NCBI RefSeq assembly: GCF_003131205.1
Contig: NZ_QFFY01000003.1
Location: forward strand, 434,001-498,000
DNA from: Occallatibacter savannae
GTDB taxonomy: Bacteria > Acidobacteriota > Terriglobia > Terriglobales > Acidobacteriaceae
Reading direction: 5' to 3'
Length of the DNA stretch: 64,000 nucleotides
Both the position numbers and the translations under genes were made by a program. Under the pieces are notes generated by a model. That model saw nothing but the letters and a program-made list of their open reading frames with translations. It searched no databases and was not told the origin of the DNA. How positions within the stretch are numbered: position 1 is the stretch's first letter; every line of letters starts with the position of its first letter. Shown piece by piece: positions 52,055 through 61,351 of this stretch.

Positions 52055-52564
52055 ATGGCCATTCTGATCGTCAGTGGGATGGAAGGTGTGCGCAATTGCG
52101 CTGAGGTCGTGTCGAAGCAGCTTGGGATGAATGTCGAGTTTGCAAGCGGTCGCCGCAGCGCCGTGGATGCATTGCGGAAAAGGGAGTTTTCAGTGGTGGT
52201 GCTGGATGAGACCCTAGCGGAGTGCGATCCGGAAGCAGCAGAAGCGATCTGGGAGCGTTCCGGCCTGGCCATCCCTGTGCAAATCAACTTCGGCCTTGCG
52301 GGAGCGGCACGTGTCATTCGCGAAATCCGCGCCGCGCTCCAGCGCCGACAACGAGAACAGGCTGCGGCACGACTGGCCGCACGCGAAGATATCGGTGCGG
52401 AGTTGAAGAACACGCTTAGCGGGTTGTTGCTGCAGTCGCAACTCGCGCTCGCCGACAATGGACTTCCCCACAACGTCGTTCAGAAGCTGCGTATGGTCGA
52501 AGATCTGGCAGGAAAGCTCCGGATGCAGCTGGCTGCTGAACCCAGTAGAGGCCCCCGAGAGTAG
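52055..52564 (+). CDS. Receiver-like protein with DHp-like C-terminal helices
   Basis: 169 aa; good SD GGAGAG before ATG at 52055. Residues 1-110 look like a response-regulator fold: AILIVSGMEGVRN, SVVVLDETLAEC (Asp in the phospho position), but no acidic pair at the first loop and no Lys in the final loop. The C-terminal part, AREDIGAELKNTLSGLLLQSQLALADNGLPHNVVQKLRMVEDLAGKLR, resembles a two-helix DHp domain lacking the His. Likely a phosphotransfer decoy or protein-interaction partner of the kinase two genes upstream. Confidence 0.65.
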   Translation: MAILIVSGMEGVRNCAEVVSKQLGMNVEFASGRRSAVDALRKREFSVVVLDETLAECDPEAAEAIWERSGLAIPVQINFGLAGAARVIREIRAALQRRQREQAAARLAAREDIGAELKNTLSGLLLQSQLALADNGLPHNVVQKLRMVEDLAGKLRMQLAAEPSRGPRE

Positions 52565-52646
52565 AGATAGTCGCACGTGTCCTTGACCAGGCAGAGAGCG
52601 TATAGCGGACCGTTGAGCCGCATGGATGCCTTAAGCTGGAAGGACC

Positions 52647-53531
52647 ATGAAGGATACCGCGGTTCTGCTCATCGATTGCCCGGACCGCAAGGGCTTGGTA
52701 GCTCGAGTTTCAGGTCTACTGTACGAGCACGGAGCGAACATCCTCCATGCCGATCAGCATCAGGACCATGAGTTGGGCAAGTTCTTCATGCGCGTGGAGT
52801 GGGCGCTGCATGAAAACGGACACGAGGATCGAGCCGCATCGGGAACGGCCTTCGATCTGGTGAAGTTTTCGAAAGCTTTCACACCGATCGCCAAAGAGTT
52901 GGAGATGCATTGGCAGATCGGGGTGATGAACCTGCCCTCTCGCATTGCGCTGTTCTGCTCGCAGTACCTGCACTGCATGGCTGATCTCCTGCACCGCTGG
53001 CAGTCGCGCGAGCTGAGCTGCGATATCCGGGTGATTGTGTCGAACCATCGGGAAGTGGAGAAGCTTGCGGCATACTACGGCGTTCCGTTCGAGCACGTCG
53101 CGGTGAGCCCCGCAACGCGGGCCGAAGCAGAGCAGAGGCAGCTGAAAATCCTGGAGAGATATGGAGTCGAGCTGGTGGTCCTGGCGCGCTACATGCAGAT
53201 TCTCTCTCCCGAATTCGTCGCGCATTATCCGTCGGCCATCATCAACGTGCACCACTCGTTTCTGCCGGCGTTCATTGGAGCGCGGCCCTATCATGCTGCG
53301 CATGCGCGTGGGGTCAAGCTGATCGGCGCAACAAGCCATTACGTGACCGAGGTGCTGGATGATGGGCCGATCATCGAACAGGATGTAGCGCGTATCTCCC
53401 ACCGAGACCAAGTTGAGGATCTGGTCGCACAGGGACGCGATCTGGAAAGGCTTGTGCTATCCCGCGCAGTCAAGTGGCATTTGGATAGGCGCATCCTTTG
53501 CTACGGCAATAAGACGGTGGTGTTCGACTAG
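52647..53531 (+). CDS. purU: Formyltetrahydrofolate deformylase
   Basis: Hydrolyses 10-formyl-THF to formate and THF. N-terminal ACT domain (VLLIDCPDRKGLVARVSGLLYEHGANILHADQHQD) and C-terminal formyltransferase-fold domain with NVHHSFLPAFIGARPYHAAHARGVKLIGATSHYVTEVLDDGPIIEQD (Asn-His-Asp catalytic set). 294 aa. ATG at 52647 with GGAAGGA just before. The ACT domain likely binds methionine or glycine. Confidence 0.95.
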   Translation: MKDTAVLLIDCPDRKGLVARVSGLLYEHGANILHADQHQDHELGKFFMRVEWALHENGHEDRAASGTAFDLVKFSKAFTPIAKELEMHWQIGVMNLPSRIALFCSQYLHCMADLLHRWQSRELSCDIRVIVSNHREVEKLAAYYGVPFEHVAVSPATRAEAEQRQLKILERYGVELVVLARYMQILSPEFVAHYPSAIINVHHSFLPAFIGARPYHAAHARGVKLIGATSHYVTEVLDDGPIIEQDVARISHRDQVEDLVAQGRDLERLVLSRAVKWHLDRRILCYGNKTVVFD

Positions 53532-53622
53532 TTCCGCCCCCGCAAGCTGGGGCTGAGGACGCCAGTGGCACCCTTCCTGTTCCTGAGTACAATGGCGGGA
53601 CAGACTTCCCGGAGGGAAAAGC

Positions 53623-54762
53623 GTGAAACGAATTGTTCCCATCGTTGTGATGGTGCTGATGGCGTCGCCTGGCTGGGCTGCGAAGAAGATGACTGCGGAA
53701 CAGCTCAAGGACCTACTTGCGGCCGACCATAAGGCTCAGAAGTCCGACGCAGATGTTGCAGGCCAGCTCAAGGATCTGGAACTTACAGAAGAGTTGACCA
53801 AAAGCACAATGGATGCGGTGAAGCCGATGGTTCCCGGCCCGCTCACGACGGAGCAGCTTTTCATTCTGGAAGTTCGAGCTGCGGCCCTCCCTCCTCCGGC
53901 AAGCGAGATCCCCGCGAAACCTGCTCCCGACGCGGCGCAGCAAAATGCCATTCTGGACAAGGCAGCAGCGTTTGCGAAGGTCTTCGTTCAAGCCCCTACG
54001 CTTACCGCAACCAGAACAATGCGCCGGTTCCAGGACAGCGCGCAGCAGGATCAGCCGGCATTCGGCTCACATACGAGCGCTGTACTGGCGCCTACGTATA
54101 CGCCGATCCGCTATGCGGCCTCCGACGAGGCCAGGGTGACATTCAAAAAGGGCGTAGAAGAGAATCCGGTTGCGAATCAGAAGACGAATTGGGGCGATAA
54201 CGGAATGATCGCGCTTCTCGGCCAGAGCCCCGACCCAGCCAGCGTTCTGCAAACCGCGCGAGCAGAGGGAAAGATGAGCTGGTTGCGGTGGCAAACGGTG
54301 AATGGGCACGAACTGGCGGTTTTCTCGTTCTCTGTCGACAGGAAGAAGAGCCAATATGCAGTGAACTATTGCTGCTTTCCCGAGACGAGTCAGGCGGGCG
54401 AAGTCGCTATGCGAGGCGTTGCGCAGGGAGGCGGTCCGGGCAACTACCAGACCAGCGCGAACTGGAAACCATTCAAAGCCACGGAAGGGTACCACGGAGC
54501 CATTTACATCGATCCAGAAACGGGCGTGATCTACCGTCTAGTGATGCAGGTGGAGTTCAAGGGTTCCGATCCGGTGAAGCTGGAAAACCAGCGAATCGAC
54601 TATGGAACGGAGACGATAGACGGCAAAAAGCTCGTGGTACCCGGTTTTGTCACGATCGACACAGTCGAGCAGCCGTATCCCAACTCGCCGCAGGGCAGAT
54701 TCATCACTCGCCACACGCTGTTTACGCTGACCTATTCGGACTACAAGATGGCTGGAAGTTGA
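53623..54762 (+). CDS. Exported protein of unknown function
   Basis: 379 aa. GTG at 53623 with GGAGGG seven bases upstream. Signal MKRIVPIVVMVLMASPGWAA. A helical N-terminal part (MTAEQLKDLLAADHKAQKSD, LELTEELTKSTMDAV) precedes a beta-rich half (NGHELAVFSFSVDRKKSQYAVNYCCFPE, YHGAIYIDPETGVIYRLVMQVEF, GTETIDGKKLVVPGFVTIDTV). The latter resembles outer-membrane-lipoprotein-like sandwich proteins of Acidobacteria. No known catalytic motif. TACAAT at about 53588 may be its -10. Confidence 0.75.
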   Translation: MKRIVPIVVMVLMASPGWAAKKMTAEQLKDLLAADHKAQKSDADVAGQLKDLELTEELTKSTMDAVKPMVPGPLTTEQLFILEVRAAALPPPASEIPAKPAPDAAQQNAILDKAAAFAKVFVQAPTLTATRTMRRFQDSAQQDQPAFGSHTSAVLAPTYTPIRYAASDEARVTFKKGVEENPVANQKTNWGDNGMIALLGQSPDPASVLQTARAEGKMSWLRWQTVNGHELAVFSFSVDRKKSQYAVNYCCFPETSQAGEVAMRGVAQGGGPGNYQTSANWKPFKATEGYHGAIYIDPETGVIYRLVMQVEFKGSDPVKLENQRIDYGTETIDGKKLVVPGFVTIDTVEQPYPNSPQGRFITRHTLFTLTYSDYKMAGS

Positions 54763-54899
54763 ATCACAAGCCGCAGACTCGAATCCGAGTCTAGCAACTC
54801 GTTGAGAACCACCGGAAATCGCTGTTGCTTTCCGATGCTCTGCAAAGGCAATCCCACAGGCGGGAACCGCTGCGGATGCACTACTCTTTCTTCTGAGAC

Positions 54900-55739
54900 A
54901 TGCGGAAGTTTCTGCGCCATTTTCGTAAGGCCGTGTTTCTGGCCCTCGAACACGATGTACTGAATACGGCTAAAGCGTCAGCCTATTCGGGCATGCTCAT
55001 GTTCTTTCCAGCGTTCATTGTGCTGACCGCAATCATCGCCAAGTTTCCGGAAGGAAACACAGCAGTGGGCGAGATTCGCTGGGTTTCGGGGCAGATTCTG
55101 CCGGCAGATACGGTGCATCTGATGCTGTCGTCGATGCATTCGCGCAACGCACATCCGGGGCGGCTGATCACTTCGGGATTCATTCTCAGCGTCTTTGCCG
55201 GTTTGGGGCTGATGCTTACGCTCATGGAGGGCTTTCGGAGGGCGTACCGGTTGCCGCGCAATGATTGGGGGTTCTGGGAGCGGCGGGCGCGTGCGTTGTT
55301 CCTGGTGTTCATTGTGCTCGTGCCGCTCGCACTGGCGACGATTGTTCTTGTGTTTGGAAGAGCGATCGAACTATGGCTGATCTTCAACGCGGGCCATCAG
55401 CTTCGCAGCGTTGTTCTGTTTCTGTGGCGGATGGTGCGATGGACGTTGGCCTTCGGTACCAGCCTTGCGGTGCTCGGGGCTCTCTATCACTTTGGCACGA
55501 AGCGCGGCGAACACTGGATGCGGATCATGCCTGGGGCGTTCGCGGCAAGCATCGTATGGTTTACAGCGACATTAGGCTTTGGATGGTACGTGACGCGCAT
55601 TGCGGACTATACGATCTTCTACGGGTCGTTTGGAGCGGGCATCGCGACGCTGGTGTGGCTCTATATCACTTCGTTCACTGCACTGCTCGGCGCAGAGTTG
55701 AATGGAGTTCTCTTCCGCGAGCGGAACCGGCAGCTTTAG
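54900..55739 (+). CDS. YihY/virulence-factor BrkB family membrane protein
   Basis: 279 aa with six hydrophobic segments (SAYSGMLMFFPAFIVLTAIIA, TSGFILSVFAGLGLMLTLMEGF, ALFLVFIVLVPLALATIVLVF, WTLAFGTSLAVLGALYHFG, PGAFAASIVWFTATLGFGWYV, AGIATLVWLYITSFTALLGAELNG). The last includes the family motif. Formerly annotated as ribonuclease BN; the true function is probably transport or scaffolding. No clear SD. Confidence 0.85.
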   Translation: MRKFLRHFRKAVFLALEHDVLNTAKASAYSGMLMFFPAFIVLTAIIAKFPEGNTAVGEIRWVSGQILPADTVHLMLSSMHSRNAHPGRLITSGFILSVFAGLGLMLTLMEGFRRAYRLPRNDWGFWERRARALFLVFIVLVPLALATIVLVFGRAIELWLIFNAGHQLRSVVLFLWRMVRWTLAFGTSLAVLGALYHFGTKRGEHWMRIMPGAFAASIVWFTATLGFGWYVTRIADYTIFYGSFGAGIATLVWLYITSFTALLGAELNGVLFRERNRQL

Positions 55740-55804
55740 AGCCCCGCGCGTACGCGGAAGGGCAGGTGGTGTGGTGTGCCCGCAAGCCGCATTGCAACCG
55801 CTTG

Positions 55805-55810
55805 TATAAT
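55805..55810 (+). promoter_or_regulatory. Candidate -10 box for pyk
   Basis: Perfect TATAAT 63 bases before the pyruvate kinase ATG. A -35 box is not convincing. Confidence 0.45.
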
Positions 55811-55872
55811 GAAGGTGACCGCACACATACATTCTTTATTCCCCTTCATCTCTTTCTCTGGAGCTTACTTTG

Positions 55873-57471
55873 ATGCCGTTCGTTGAATCGAACCTGAACG
55901 AAACCCCCATCCAGCGGCGGGCAAAGATCGTGGCCACGCTTGGACCGGCCTCGAATACGGAGCCGGTTCTCCGGGAGCTGGTACGGGCGGGAATCGACGT
56001 TGTACGACTGAATTTCTCGCACGGCACGCATGACGAAAAGCTTGCGCTGATCCAGATGATTCGAAAGGTAAGCCGGGAGGAGCACAAACCGCTCTGTATC
56101 CTAGGCGATTTACAGGGGCCAAAGATTCGGACATCCAAGTTGAGAGATCACCAGCCGGTACTTTTGAAGGCGGGCAGCCGGCTCACGATTACGCCGCGCG
56201 ATGTGCCCGGTACGGCGACTCTGGTGGGAACGACTTTCAAGACGCTTGCAGAGAACGTGGAACAAGGGTCGCGCATTCTGCTCTCGGACGGACTGATCGA
56301 ATTGCGCGTGCACGAAGTAATTGGCCCGGATGTGGTGTGCGAAATCGTCAATGGCGGCATGCTGGGCGAGAACAAAGGGATCAACCTACCAGGAATTCCA
56401 GTTCGCGTGCCATCGCTGACGGACAAGGACTCGCAGGATCTCGAATTTGCGCTAAAGAACGGCGTAGACGCGGTGGCCGTCTCGTTTGTGCGTACGGCCG
56501 AGGATGTGCGGCTGGTTCGTGATCGAGTGTCGGCTTATGGCGGTGAGACATGGATCATCGCCAAGCTGGAAAAGCCTCAGGCGATCGAACACCTCGACAG
56601 CATTTTGCAGGCCGCAGATGGCATCATGGTGGCCCGCGGCGATCTGGGTGTCGAGGTTCCTCCGGAAAAGGTTCCTGCAATTCAAAAGCACATCATCCGG
56701 CGCGCTGCCGAGTACTTCAAGCCGGTGATCACTGCGACGCAGATGCTGGAGTCGATGATCGAGAACCCGCGTCCCACGCGCGCCGAAGTCTCAGACGTGG
56801 CAAACGCGATTTATGACGGAACCGATGCGGTGATGCTGTCAGGTGAATCGGCTGTGGGCAAGTACCCGATCGAGGCGGTCACCATGATGGGCCGAATTAT
56901 CAGCGAAGCGGAGCGTCACATCAAGGAAGAGCATCTGAATCAACCCATGCTGCGCCAGACCCGATTGTCGATCGCGCAGACGATCTGTGAAGCAACGGCT
57001 CACGCGGCGGACGATCTCGATCTGCGCGGCATCGCCCTGTTCACTGAGTCGGGGGCCACAGCGCGCCAGCTGTCGAAGTATCATCCCACCGCGCCCATCT
57101 TTGCGCTGAGCCCGGTGGACATCACGATCAACCGCCTAAACCTGCTGTGGGGGACGACACCGGTGCGGTGTCCCAAGGTCAACTCGACAGAGGCGCTGGT
57201 GGATGTAGCAGAGAGCCTGCTGGAACAGCATGGATATGTCCGCAACCGCGAGGTAATTGCAATTGTGGCGGGAACGCGGACGAAGTCTGGTTCAACAAAC
57301 TTTCTGCGGCTGCACGTGCTCGGCGAGCACAACCTCGAAGGCGTGCGGTTTTTCGCTCCGCATGAGGATGAGCCCGCACGCGATGCTGCGGATCAGAAAC
57401 CCAAGCGGCGCAAGGTAACACCAATACGGCAATACCCTTCGCCAAATCCGCCAAAGATCTCCAATCCGTAA
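55873..57471 (+). CDS. pyk: Pyruvate kinase
   Basis: Last step of glycolysis, making pyruvate and ATP from PEP and ADP. ATG at 55873 with GGAG nine bases upstream; the TTG one codon earlier (55870) is in frame but less favoured. Motifs: KIVATLGPASN, VVRLNFSHGTHDEKL, GDLQGPKIRTSKL, SFVRTAEDV, ARGDLGVEVPPEKV (Mg/K site), TATQMLESMIENPRPTRAEVSDVANAIYDGTDAVMLSGESAVGKYPIEAV. 532 aa, longer than most because of a basic C-terminal tail (DQKPKRRKVTP). Confidence 0.96.
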   Translation: MPFVESNLNETPIQRRAKIVATLGPASNTEPVLRELVRAGIDVVRLNFSHGTHDEKLALIQMIRKVSREEHKPLCILGDLQGPKIRTSKLRDHQPVLLKAGSRLTITPRDVPGTATLVGTTFKTLAENVEQGSRILLSDGLIELRVHEVIGPDVVCEIVNGGMLGENKGINLPGIPVRVPSLTDKDSQDLEFALKNGVDAVAVSFVRTAEDVRLVRDRVSAYGGETWIIAKLEKPQAIEHLDSILQAADGIMVARGDLGVEVPPEKVPAIQKHIIRRAAEYFKPVITATQMLESMIENPRPTRAEVSDVANAIYDGTDAVMLSGESAVGKYPIEAVTMMGRIISEAERHIKEEHLNQPMLRQTRLSIAQTICEATAHAADDLDLRGIALFTESGATARQLSKYHPTAPIFALSPVDITINRLNLLWGTTPVRCPKVNSTEALVDVAESLLEQHGYVRNREVIAIVAGTRTKSGSTNFLRLHVLGEHNLEGVRFFAPHEDEPARDAADQKPKRRKVTPIRQYPSPNPPKISNP

Positions 57472-57501
57472 TCGCGGAACCTGTCTGGCTAAGAAATACA
57501 A

Positions 57502-57530
57502 AGGGCGCTTCGACTGGATCGGAGCGCCCT
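57502..57530. terminator. Bidirectional hairpin between pyk and acnA
   Basis: AGGGCGCT (57502-57509) pairs with AGCGCCCT (57523-57530), with inner C-G-A/T-C-G pairs and loop CTGGA. CTCTTTC follows on plus, TTTGTATTTC on minus. Confidence 0.8.
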
Positions 57531-57543
57531 CTTTCAATTCCAG

Positions 57544-60387
57544 CTACCTGGTTGCGAGTTGGCGCAGAACGTAGAGCAGAATTCCTCCGTGCTCGTAGTA
57601 CTCGATTTCCTGTGGCGTGTCGATCCGGACGATCGCGTTGAACTCTCTTTCGCTGCCTTGTGGGGATTTAGCTTTCACCTTCAATGTGCGCCCGTTCTTG
57701 AACTTCGCTTTGAGCAGATCGGTGAGACCGGCAAAGCCGTAAATCTCTTCGCCGGTGAGGCCGAGCGATTCTGCGTTCTGCCCTTCTTCGAACTGCAGAG
57801 GGAGAATACCCATGCCTACAAGGTTGGAGCGGTGGATGCGCTCGAAGCTCTCCGCTATAACGGCGCGGACGCCGAGCAGGTTTGGGCCCTTCGCTGCCCA
57901 GTCGCGCGACGAGCCTGAGCCGTACTCCTTGCCAGCGATGATGACCAGAGGCACCTTGCGTTCGGCGTACTTCACGCTGGCGTCGAAGATGGACATTTGC
58001 TCGCCCTCGGGCAGGAGGCGCGTGACGCCGCCCTCCGTTCCCGGTGCAAGTTTATTGCGCAGGCGAACGTTGGCAAAGGTGCCGCGCACCATCACCTCGT
58101 GATTGCCACGACGCGAGCCGTAGGAGTTGAAATCTGCAGGTTTCACGCCGTGCTCGGCAAGATACTTCCCTGCCGGACCGTTTGCCTTGATGTTGCCCGC
58201 CGGGGAGATGTGGTCGGTGGTGACGGAGTCTCCAAGAACAGCGAGAACGCGTGCACCGAGGATGTCGGTGACGGGGTCGGGCTGCTTCTTCATGCTATCG
58301 AAGTACGGGGCCTGGCGGATGTAGGTGGAGTCCGGCTCCCACTTGTAGACGTCGCCGGTAGGAAAGCTAAGACCTTGCCAGCTTGCATCACCCTGCGACA
58401 CGGTGGCATACTCCCGGCGAAATCCCTCGCTGCTGATGCCCTTTTCGATAGCGTCGGCAACTTCCTGCTGGGTGGGCCAGATGTCCCGAAGGTAAACCGC
58501 GGCGCCCTTTTGATCTTTGCCGAGCGGCTCCGTATCGAAGTTATGGCCGATGCGTCCGGCGAGAGCGTAAGCGACAACGAGCGGCGGAGACATGAGGTAG
58601 TTCGCGCGAACGTCGACGTTCACACGGCCCTCGAAATTGCGATTCCCGCTGAGCACGCTGACGGCGACGAGACCGTGCTCGTCGATCGATTTGGAGACGT
58701 CGGTCGGGAGCGGCCCAGAGTTTCCGATGCAAGTCGTGCAGCCGTAGCCAACCACGTTGAAGCGCAGCTTCTCGAGATAGGGCAGCAAGCCCGATTTTTC
58801 GTAGTAGTCGGTCACCACGCGAGACCCGGGAGCAAGCGAAGTTTTAACCCAGGGTGGAACCGACAGGCCCTTCTCGACTGCCTTTTTCGCGAGAATGCCG
58901 GCGGCCAGCATCACAGATGGATTCGAGGTATTGGTGCAGCTTGTGATGGCGGCGATTACGACTGAACCGTGGTCGAGATACTTGTCGGGATCGACGTTAA
59001 ATCGCTCTTTGACGGTGGTGGTGATCGGGCCAGTGGTGAACGTTTGTTCGGCCGGATGAGCGTTCGCGAGGGCAGATGACGTCGCTGGGCCTTCACCTTC
59101 TTCGCGTGCTACAGCCAGCGCAGTGTCGGTGATCGCAGTCGGCTCCCATAGCGCGGCGGTGCGGGTACCGAGCGGCTTGGCGGTTGGAGACAGTAGCGAG
59201 GGAAGTTGCTTTGCAAAGCTCTCTGCCGTGTCCTTGAGGAGGACGCGATCCTGGGGCCTCTTCGGTCCGGCAACGCTGGGTTCGACTGCGGCAAGGTCAA
59301 GTTCGAGCGTCTGCGAGTACTCGGCTTCGGGCGCGTCTCCGGTATTGAAGAGGCCTTGCTCTTTGTAGTACGCCTCGACCAGCGCGATCTGCTCTTCGCT
59401 GCGACCCGTGAGACGCAGATATCGAAGGGTCTCAGCATCGACCGGGAAGATGCCGCAGGTTGCTCCGTACTCCGGAGCCATGTTGCTGATGGTGGCGCGA
59501 TCTGCGAGCGGCAGAGCGGCGACGCCGGGTCCGTAGAACTCAACAAATTTGCCCACCACTCCGAGTTTGCGCAGCGCCTGAGTCACGGTCAGCACGAGAT
59601 CGGTCGCGGTTGCGCCCTCGCGGAGTTTTCCCGTGAGTTTGTAGCCCACCACCTGCGGAACCAGCATGCTGACCGCCTGGCCGAGCATGGCGGCCTCGGC
59701 TTCGATGCCGCCTACACCCCAGCCCAGGACGCCGAGGCCGTTGATCATCGTGGTGTGGGAATCGGTGCCCACGAGGGTGTCGGGATAAGCCTGCAACTCA
59801 CCGTTTACTTCGGTGGTGAAGACGACGCGGGCCAGATACTCGAGATTAACCTGGTGGCAAATTCCCATGCCCGGCGGCACAGCGCTGAAATTACGGAAAG
59901 CAGTCTGGCCCCACTTGAGGAACGCATAACGCTCGCGATTGCGCTGGAACTCGAGGAGCGAGTTGGCTTCATAGGCGCGCGGCGTTCCGAACTCATCCAC
60001 CTGTACGGAGTGGTCAATGACCAGTTCGGCGGGGATGAGCGGGTTGACCTTTTGTGGATCGCCGCCGAGCGTCTTGATCGCATCGCGCATGGCGCCCAGG
60101 TCAACCACCGCGGGAACTCCCGTAAAGTCCTGCATGAGGACACGCGCTGGCATATAGGCAATCTCGCGATTGGGTTCAGCCTTCGCATCCCATTGCGCCA
60201 GGAACTCGATGTCTTCTGCGGTGACGTTAACGCCGTCTTCGCGGCGCAGCAGGTTTTCGAGCAGGATCTTGAGGCTGAACGGCAGGCGGGCCAGATTGAA
60301 CCCGCGAGCACTGAGGGCCGGAAGGCGGAATATCGTGTAGGACTTAGCGCCGGATTTCAGCGTGGCTTTGCTTTGGAAGCTGTTCAT
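57544..60387 (-). CDS. acnA: Aconitate hydratase A
   Basis: TCA-cycle interconversion of citrate and isocitrate. 947 aa, standard for AcnA/IRP1 type. The 4Fe-4S Cys are in AITSCTNTSNPSVM and GYGCTTCIGNSGPL. Also GTDSHTTMINGLGVLGWGVGGIEAEA, MQDFTGVPAVVDLGAMRD and YGSGSSRDWAAKG. Terminates convergently with pyk across a shared hairpin. AAAGG about nine bases before the ATG; a TATAAC 200 bases upstream could be its -10. Confidence 0.96.
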   Translation of the reverse strand: MNSFQSKATLKSGAKSYTIFRLPALSARGFNLARLPFSLKILLENLLRREDGVNVTAEDIEFLAQWDAKAEPNREIAYMPARVLMQDFTGVPAVVDLGAMRDAIKTLGGDPQKVNPLIPAELVIDHSVQVDEFGTPRAYEANSLLEFQRNRERYAFLKWGQTAFRNFSAVPPGMGICHQVNLEYLARVVFTTEVNGELQAYPDTLVGTDSHTTMINGLGVLGWGVGGIEAEAAMLGQAVSMLVPQVVGYKLTGKLREGATATDLVLTVTQALRKLGVVGKFVEFYGPGVAALPLADRATISNMAPEYGATCGIFPVDAETLRYLRLTGRSEEQIALVEAYYKEQGLFNTGDAPEAEYSQTLELDLAAVEPSVAGPKRPQDRVLLKDTAESFAKQLPSLLSPTAKPLGTRTAALWEPTAITDTALAVAREEGEGPATSSALANAHPAEQTFTTGPITTTVKERFNVDPDKYLDHGSVVIAAITSCTNTSNPSVMLAAGILAKKAVEKGLSVPPWVKTSLAPGSRVVTDYYEKSGLLPYLEKLRFNVVGYGCTTCIGNSGPLPTDVSKSIDEHGLVAVSVLSGNRNFEGRVNVDVRANYLMSPPLVVAYALAGRIGHNFDTEPLGKDQKGAAVYLRDIWPTQQEVADAIEKGISSEGFRREYATVSQGDASWQGLSFPTGDVYKWEPDSTYIRQAPYFDSMKKQPDPVTDILGARVLAVLGDSVTTDHISPAGNIKANGPAGKYLAEHGVKPADFNSYGSRRGNHEVMVRGTFANVRLRNKLAPGTEGGVTRLLPEGEQMSIFDASVKYAERKVPLVIIAGKEYGSGSSRDWAAKGPNLLGVRAVIAESFERIHRSNLVGMGILPLQFEEGQNAESLGLTGEEIYGFAGLTDLLKAKFKNGRTLKVKAKSPQGSEREFNAIVRIDTPQEIEYYEHGGILLYVLRQLATR

Positions 60388-60667
60388 CAGGGAACCTTTC
60401 TATCCGCGCCTGTGCAGCGGATGGAACACGCGTGAGTGCCCCTGAGGCTGCCCTGAGCAAAGACGAAGGGTCTTGCTCCTGACACCTGGGACCTTGATTT
60501 CGTCGAAACAAAGACTAATTGGCTGGGCGAATTAGCGTCCACGGTCGTGGCGTCCGCGGCGGAAGCGCTTCAGAAGGGGTCTGGCAAGGTTATAAGGAGC
60601 CTTGTTCATACCTGACGGAGAGATTTTATCGCGGGAGAAGGGCGTCGCGAAAGCACTACCTGGCTGA

Positions 60668-61237
60668 CTAAGGAAGGGCCTGCGCCATGTCAGAAGAGAG
60701 CCCTTTCGGGAACCACTTTTCTCTGATCTCGACTGCTACCTCAACGTCTTCTAGGCCAAAGGGCAACGGCATGTTGCGCTGTACTTTACCCGGCGTCAGA
60801 GGTGAGATCGAGACCGCTCCAAAGCTCTTTCCAGACCTGTATCTGATCTTGAATCCGGTTGAAACGTCTCCGCTCTGACTCAGGATTTGCATCCCGCTGG
60901 TCCGCAGTTGCTGTCCAAGATCGTTGTAAACCGCCTGCATCAGGGGAACCCTCCGGTCAGAACGCATGGGGAAGGATTCGCCGAAATCAGCGGTATGCTC
61001 CACTTTGTCCTCTCCCGCAACTCCGGCTGAACCCGTGTGGTCGCTGATTCCGCCAGGAGGATCGACAAAAGGCAATACAACACGCTTGAGAGAGTAGGTA
61101 CGCAGAAATGCGCTTTCGTTCTCCGGGGCTGGATAGTGCATATGGGCTGGTTCCCACGCGCTCAAAAACATACCGAAGGCGACCAAGACGGCAATCAGCG
61201 CTCCCGTGCCGAGTACCACTCTAGCCAGTACTCTCAT
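60668..61237 (-). CDS. Membrane-anchored unknown protein (189 aa)
   Basis: Start at 61237 (MRVLARVVLGTGALIAVLVAFGMFLSAW) with GAGG eight bases upstream; the longer frame to 61351 overlaps the divergent gene. One N-terminal membrane anchor, then a periplasmic part: LKRVVLPFVDPPGGI, TADFGESFPMRSDRRVPLMQAVYND, and LPFGLEDVEVAVEIREKWFPKG near the C-terminus. No family recognised. Confidence 0.65.
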   Translation of the reverse strand: MRVLARVVLGTGALIAVLVAFGMFLSAWEPAHMHYPAPENESAFLRTYSLKRVVLPFVDPPGGISDHTGSAGVAGEDKVEHTADFGESFPMRSDRRVPLMQAVYNDLGQQLRTSGMQILSQSGDVSTGFKIRYRSGKSFGAVSISPLTPGKVQRNMPLPFGLEDVEVAVEIREKWFPKGLSSDMAQALP

Positions 61238-61351
61238 TCGCTTCGCCTCTACGCGGAAAGACCGGAGACAACTGCCTACCCAGCTTGCCACAAAAACCGG
61301 CAGATTAGAATGCTTCCCATGCCACGATCTGCTCGTGACGGGAGTTCCCAA

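Noticed and set aside
54775-54792. AGACTCG/CGAGTCT hairpin after the exported protein
   Set aside because: A good 7-bp stem but no T-run on either side, and no known function; not called as a terminator.
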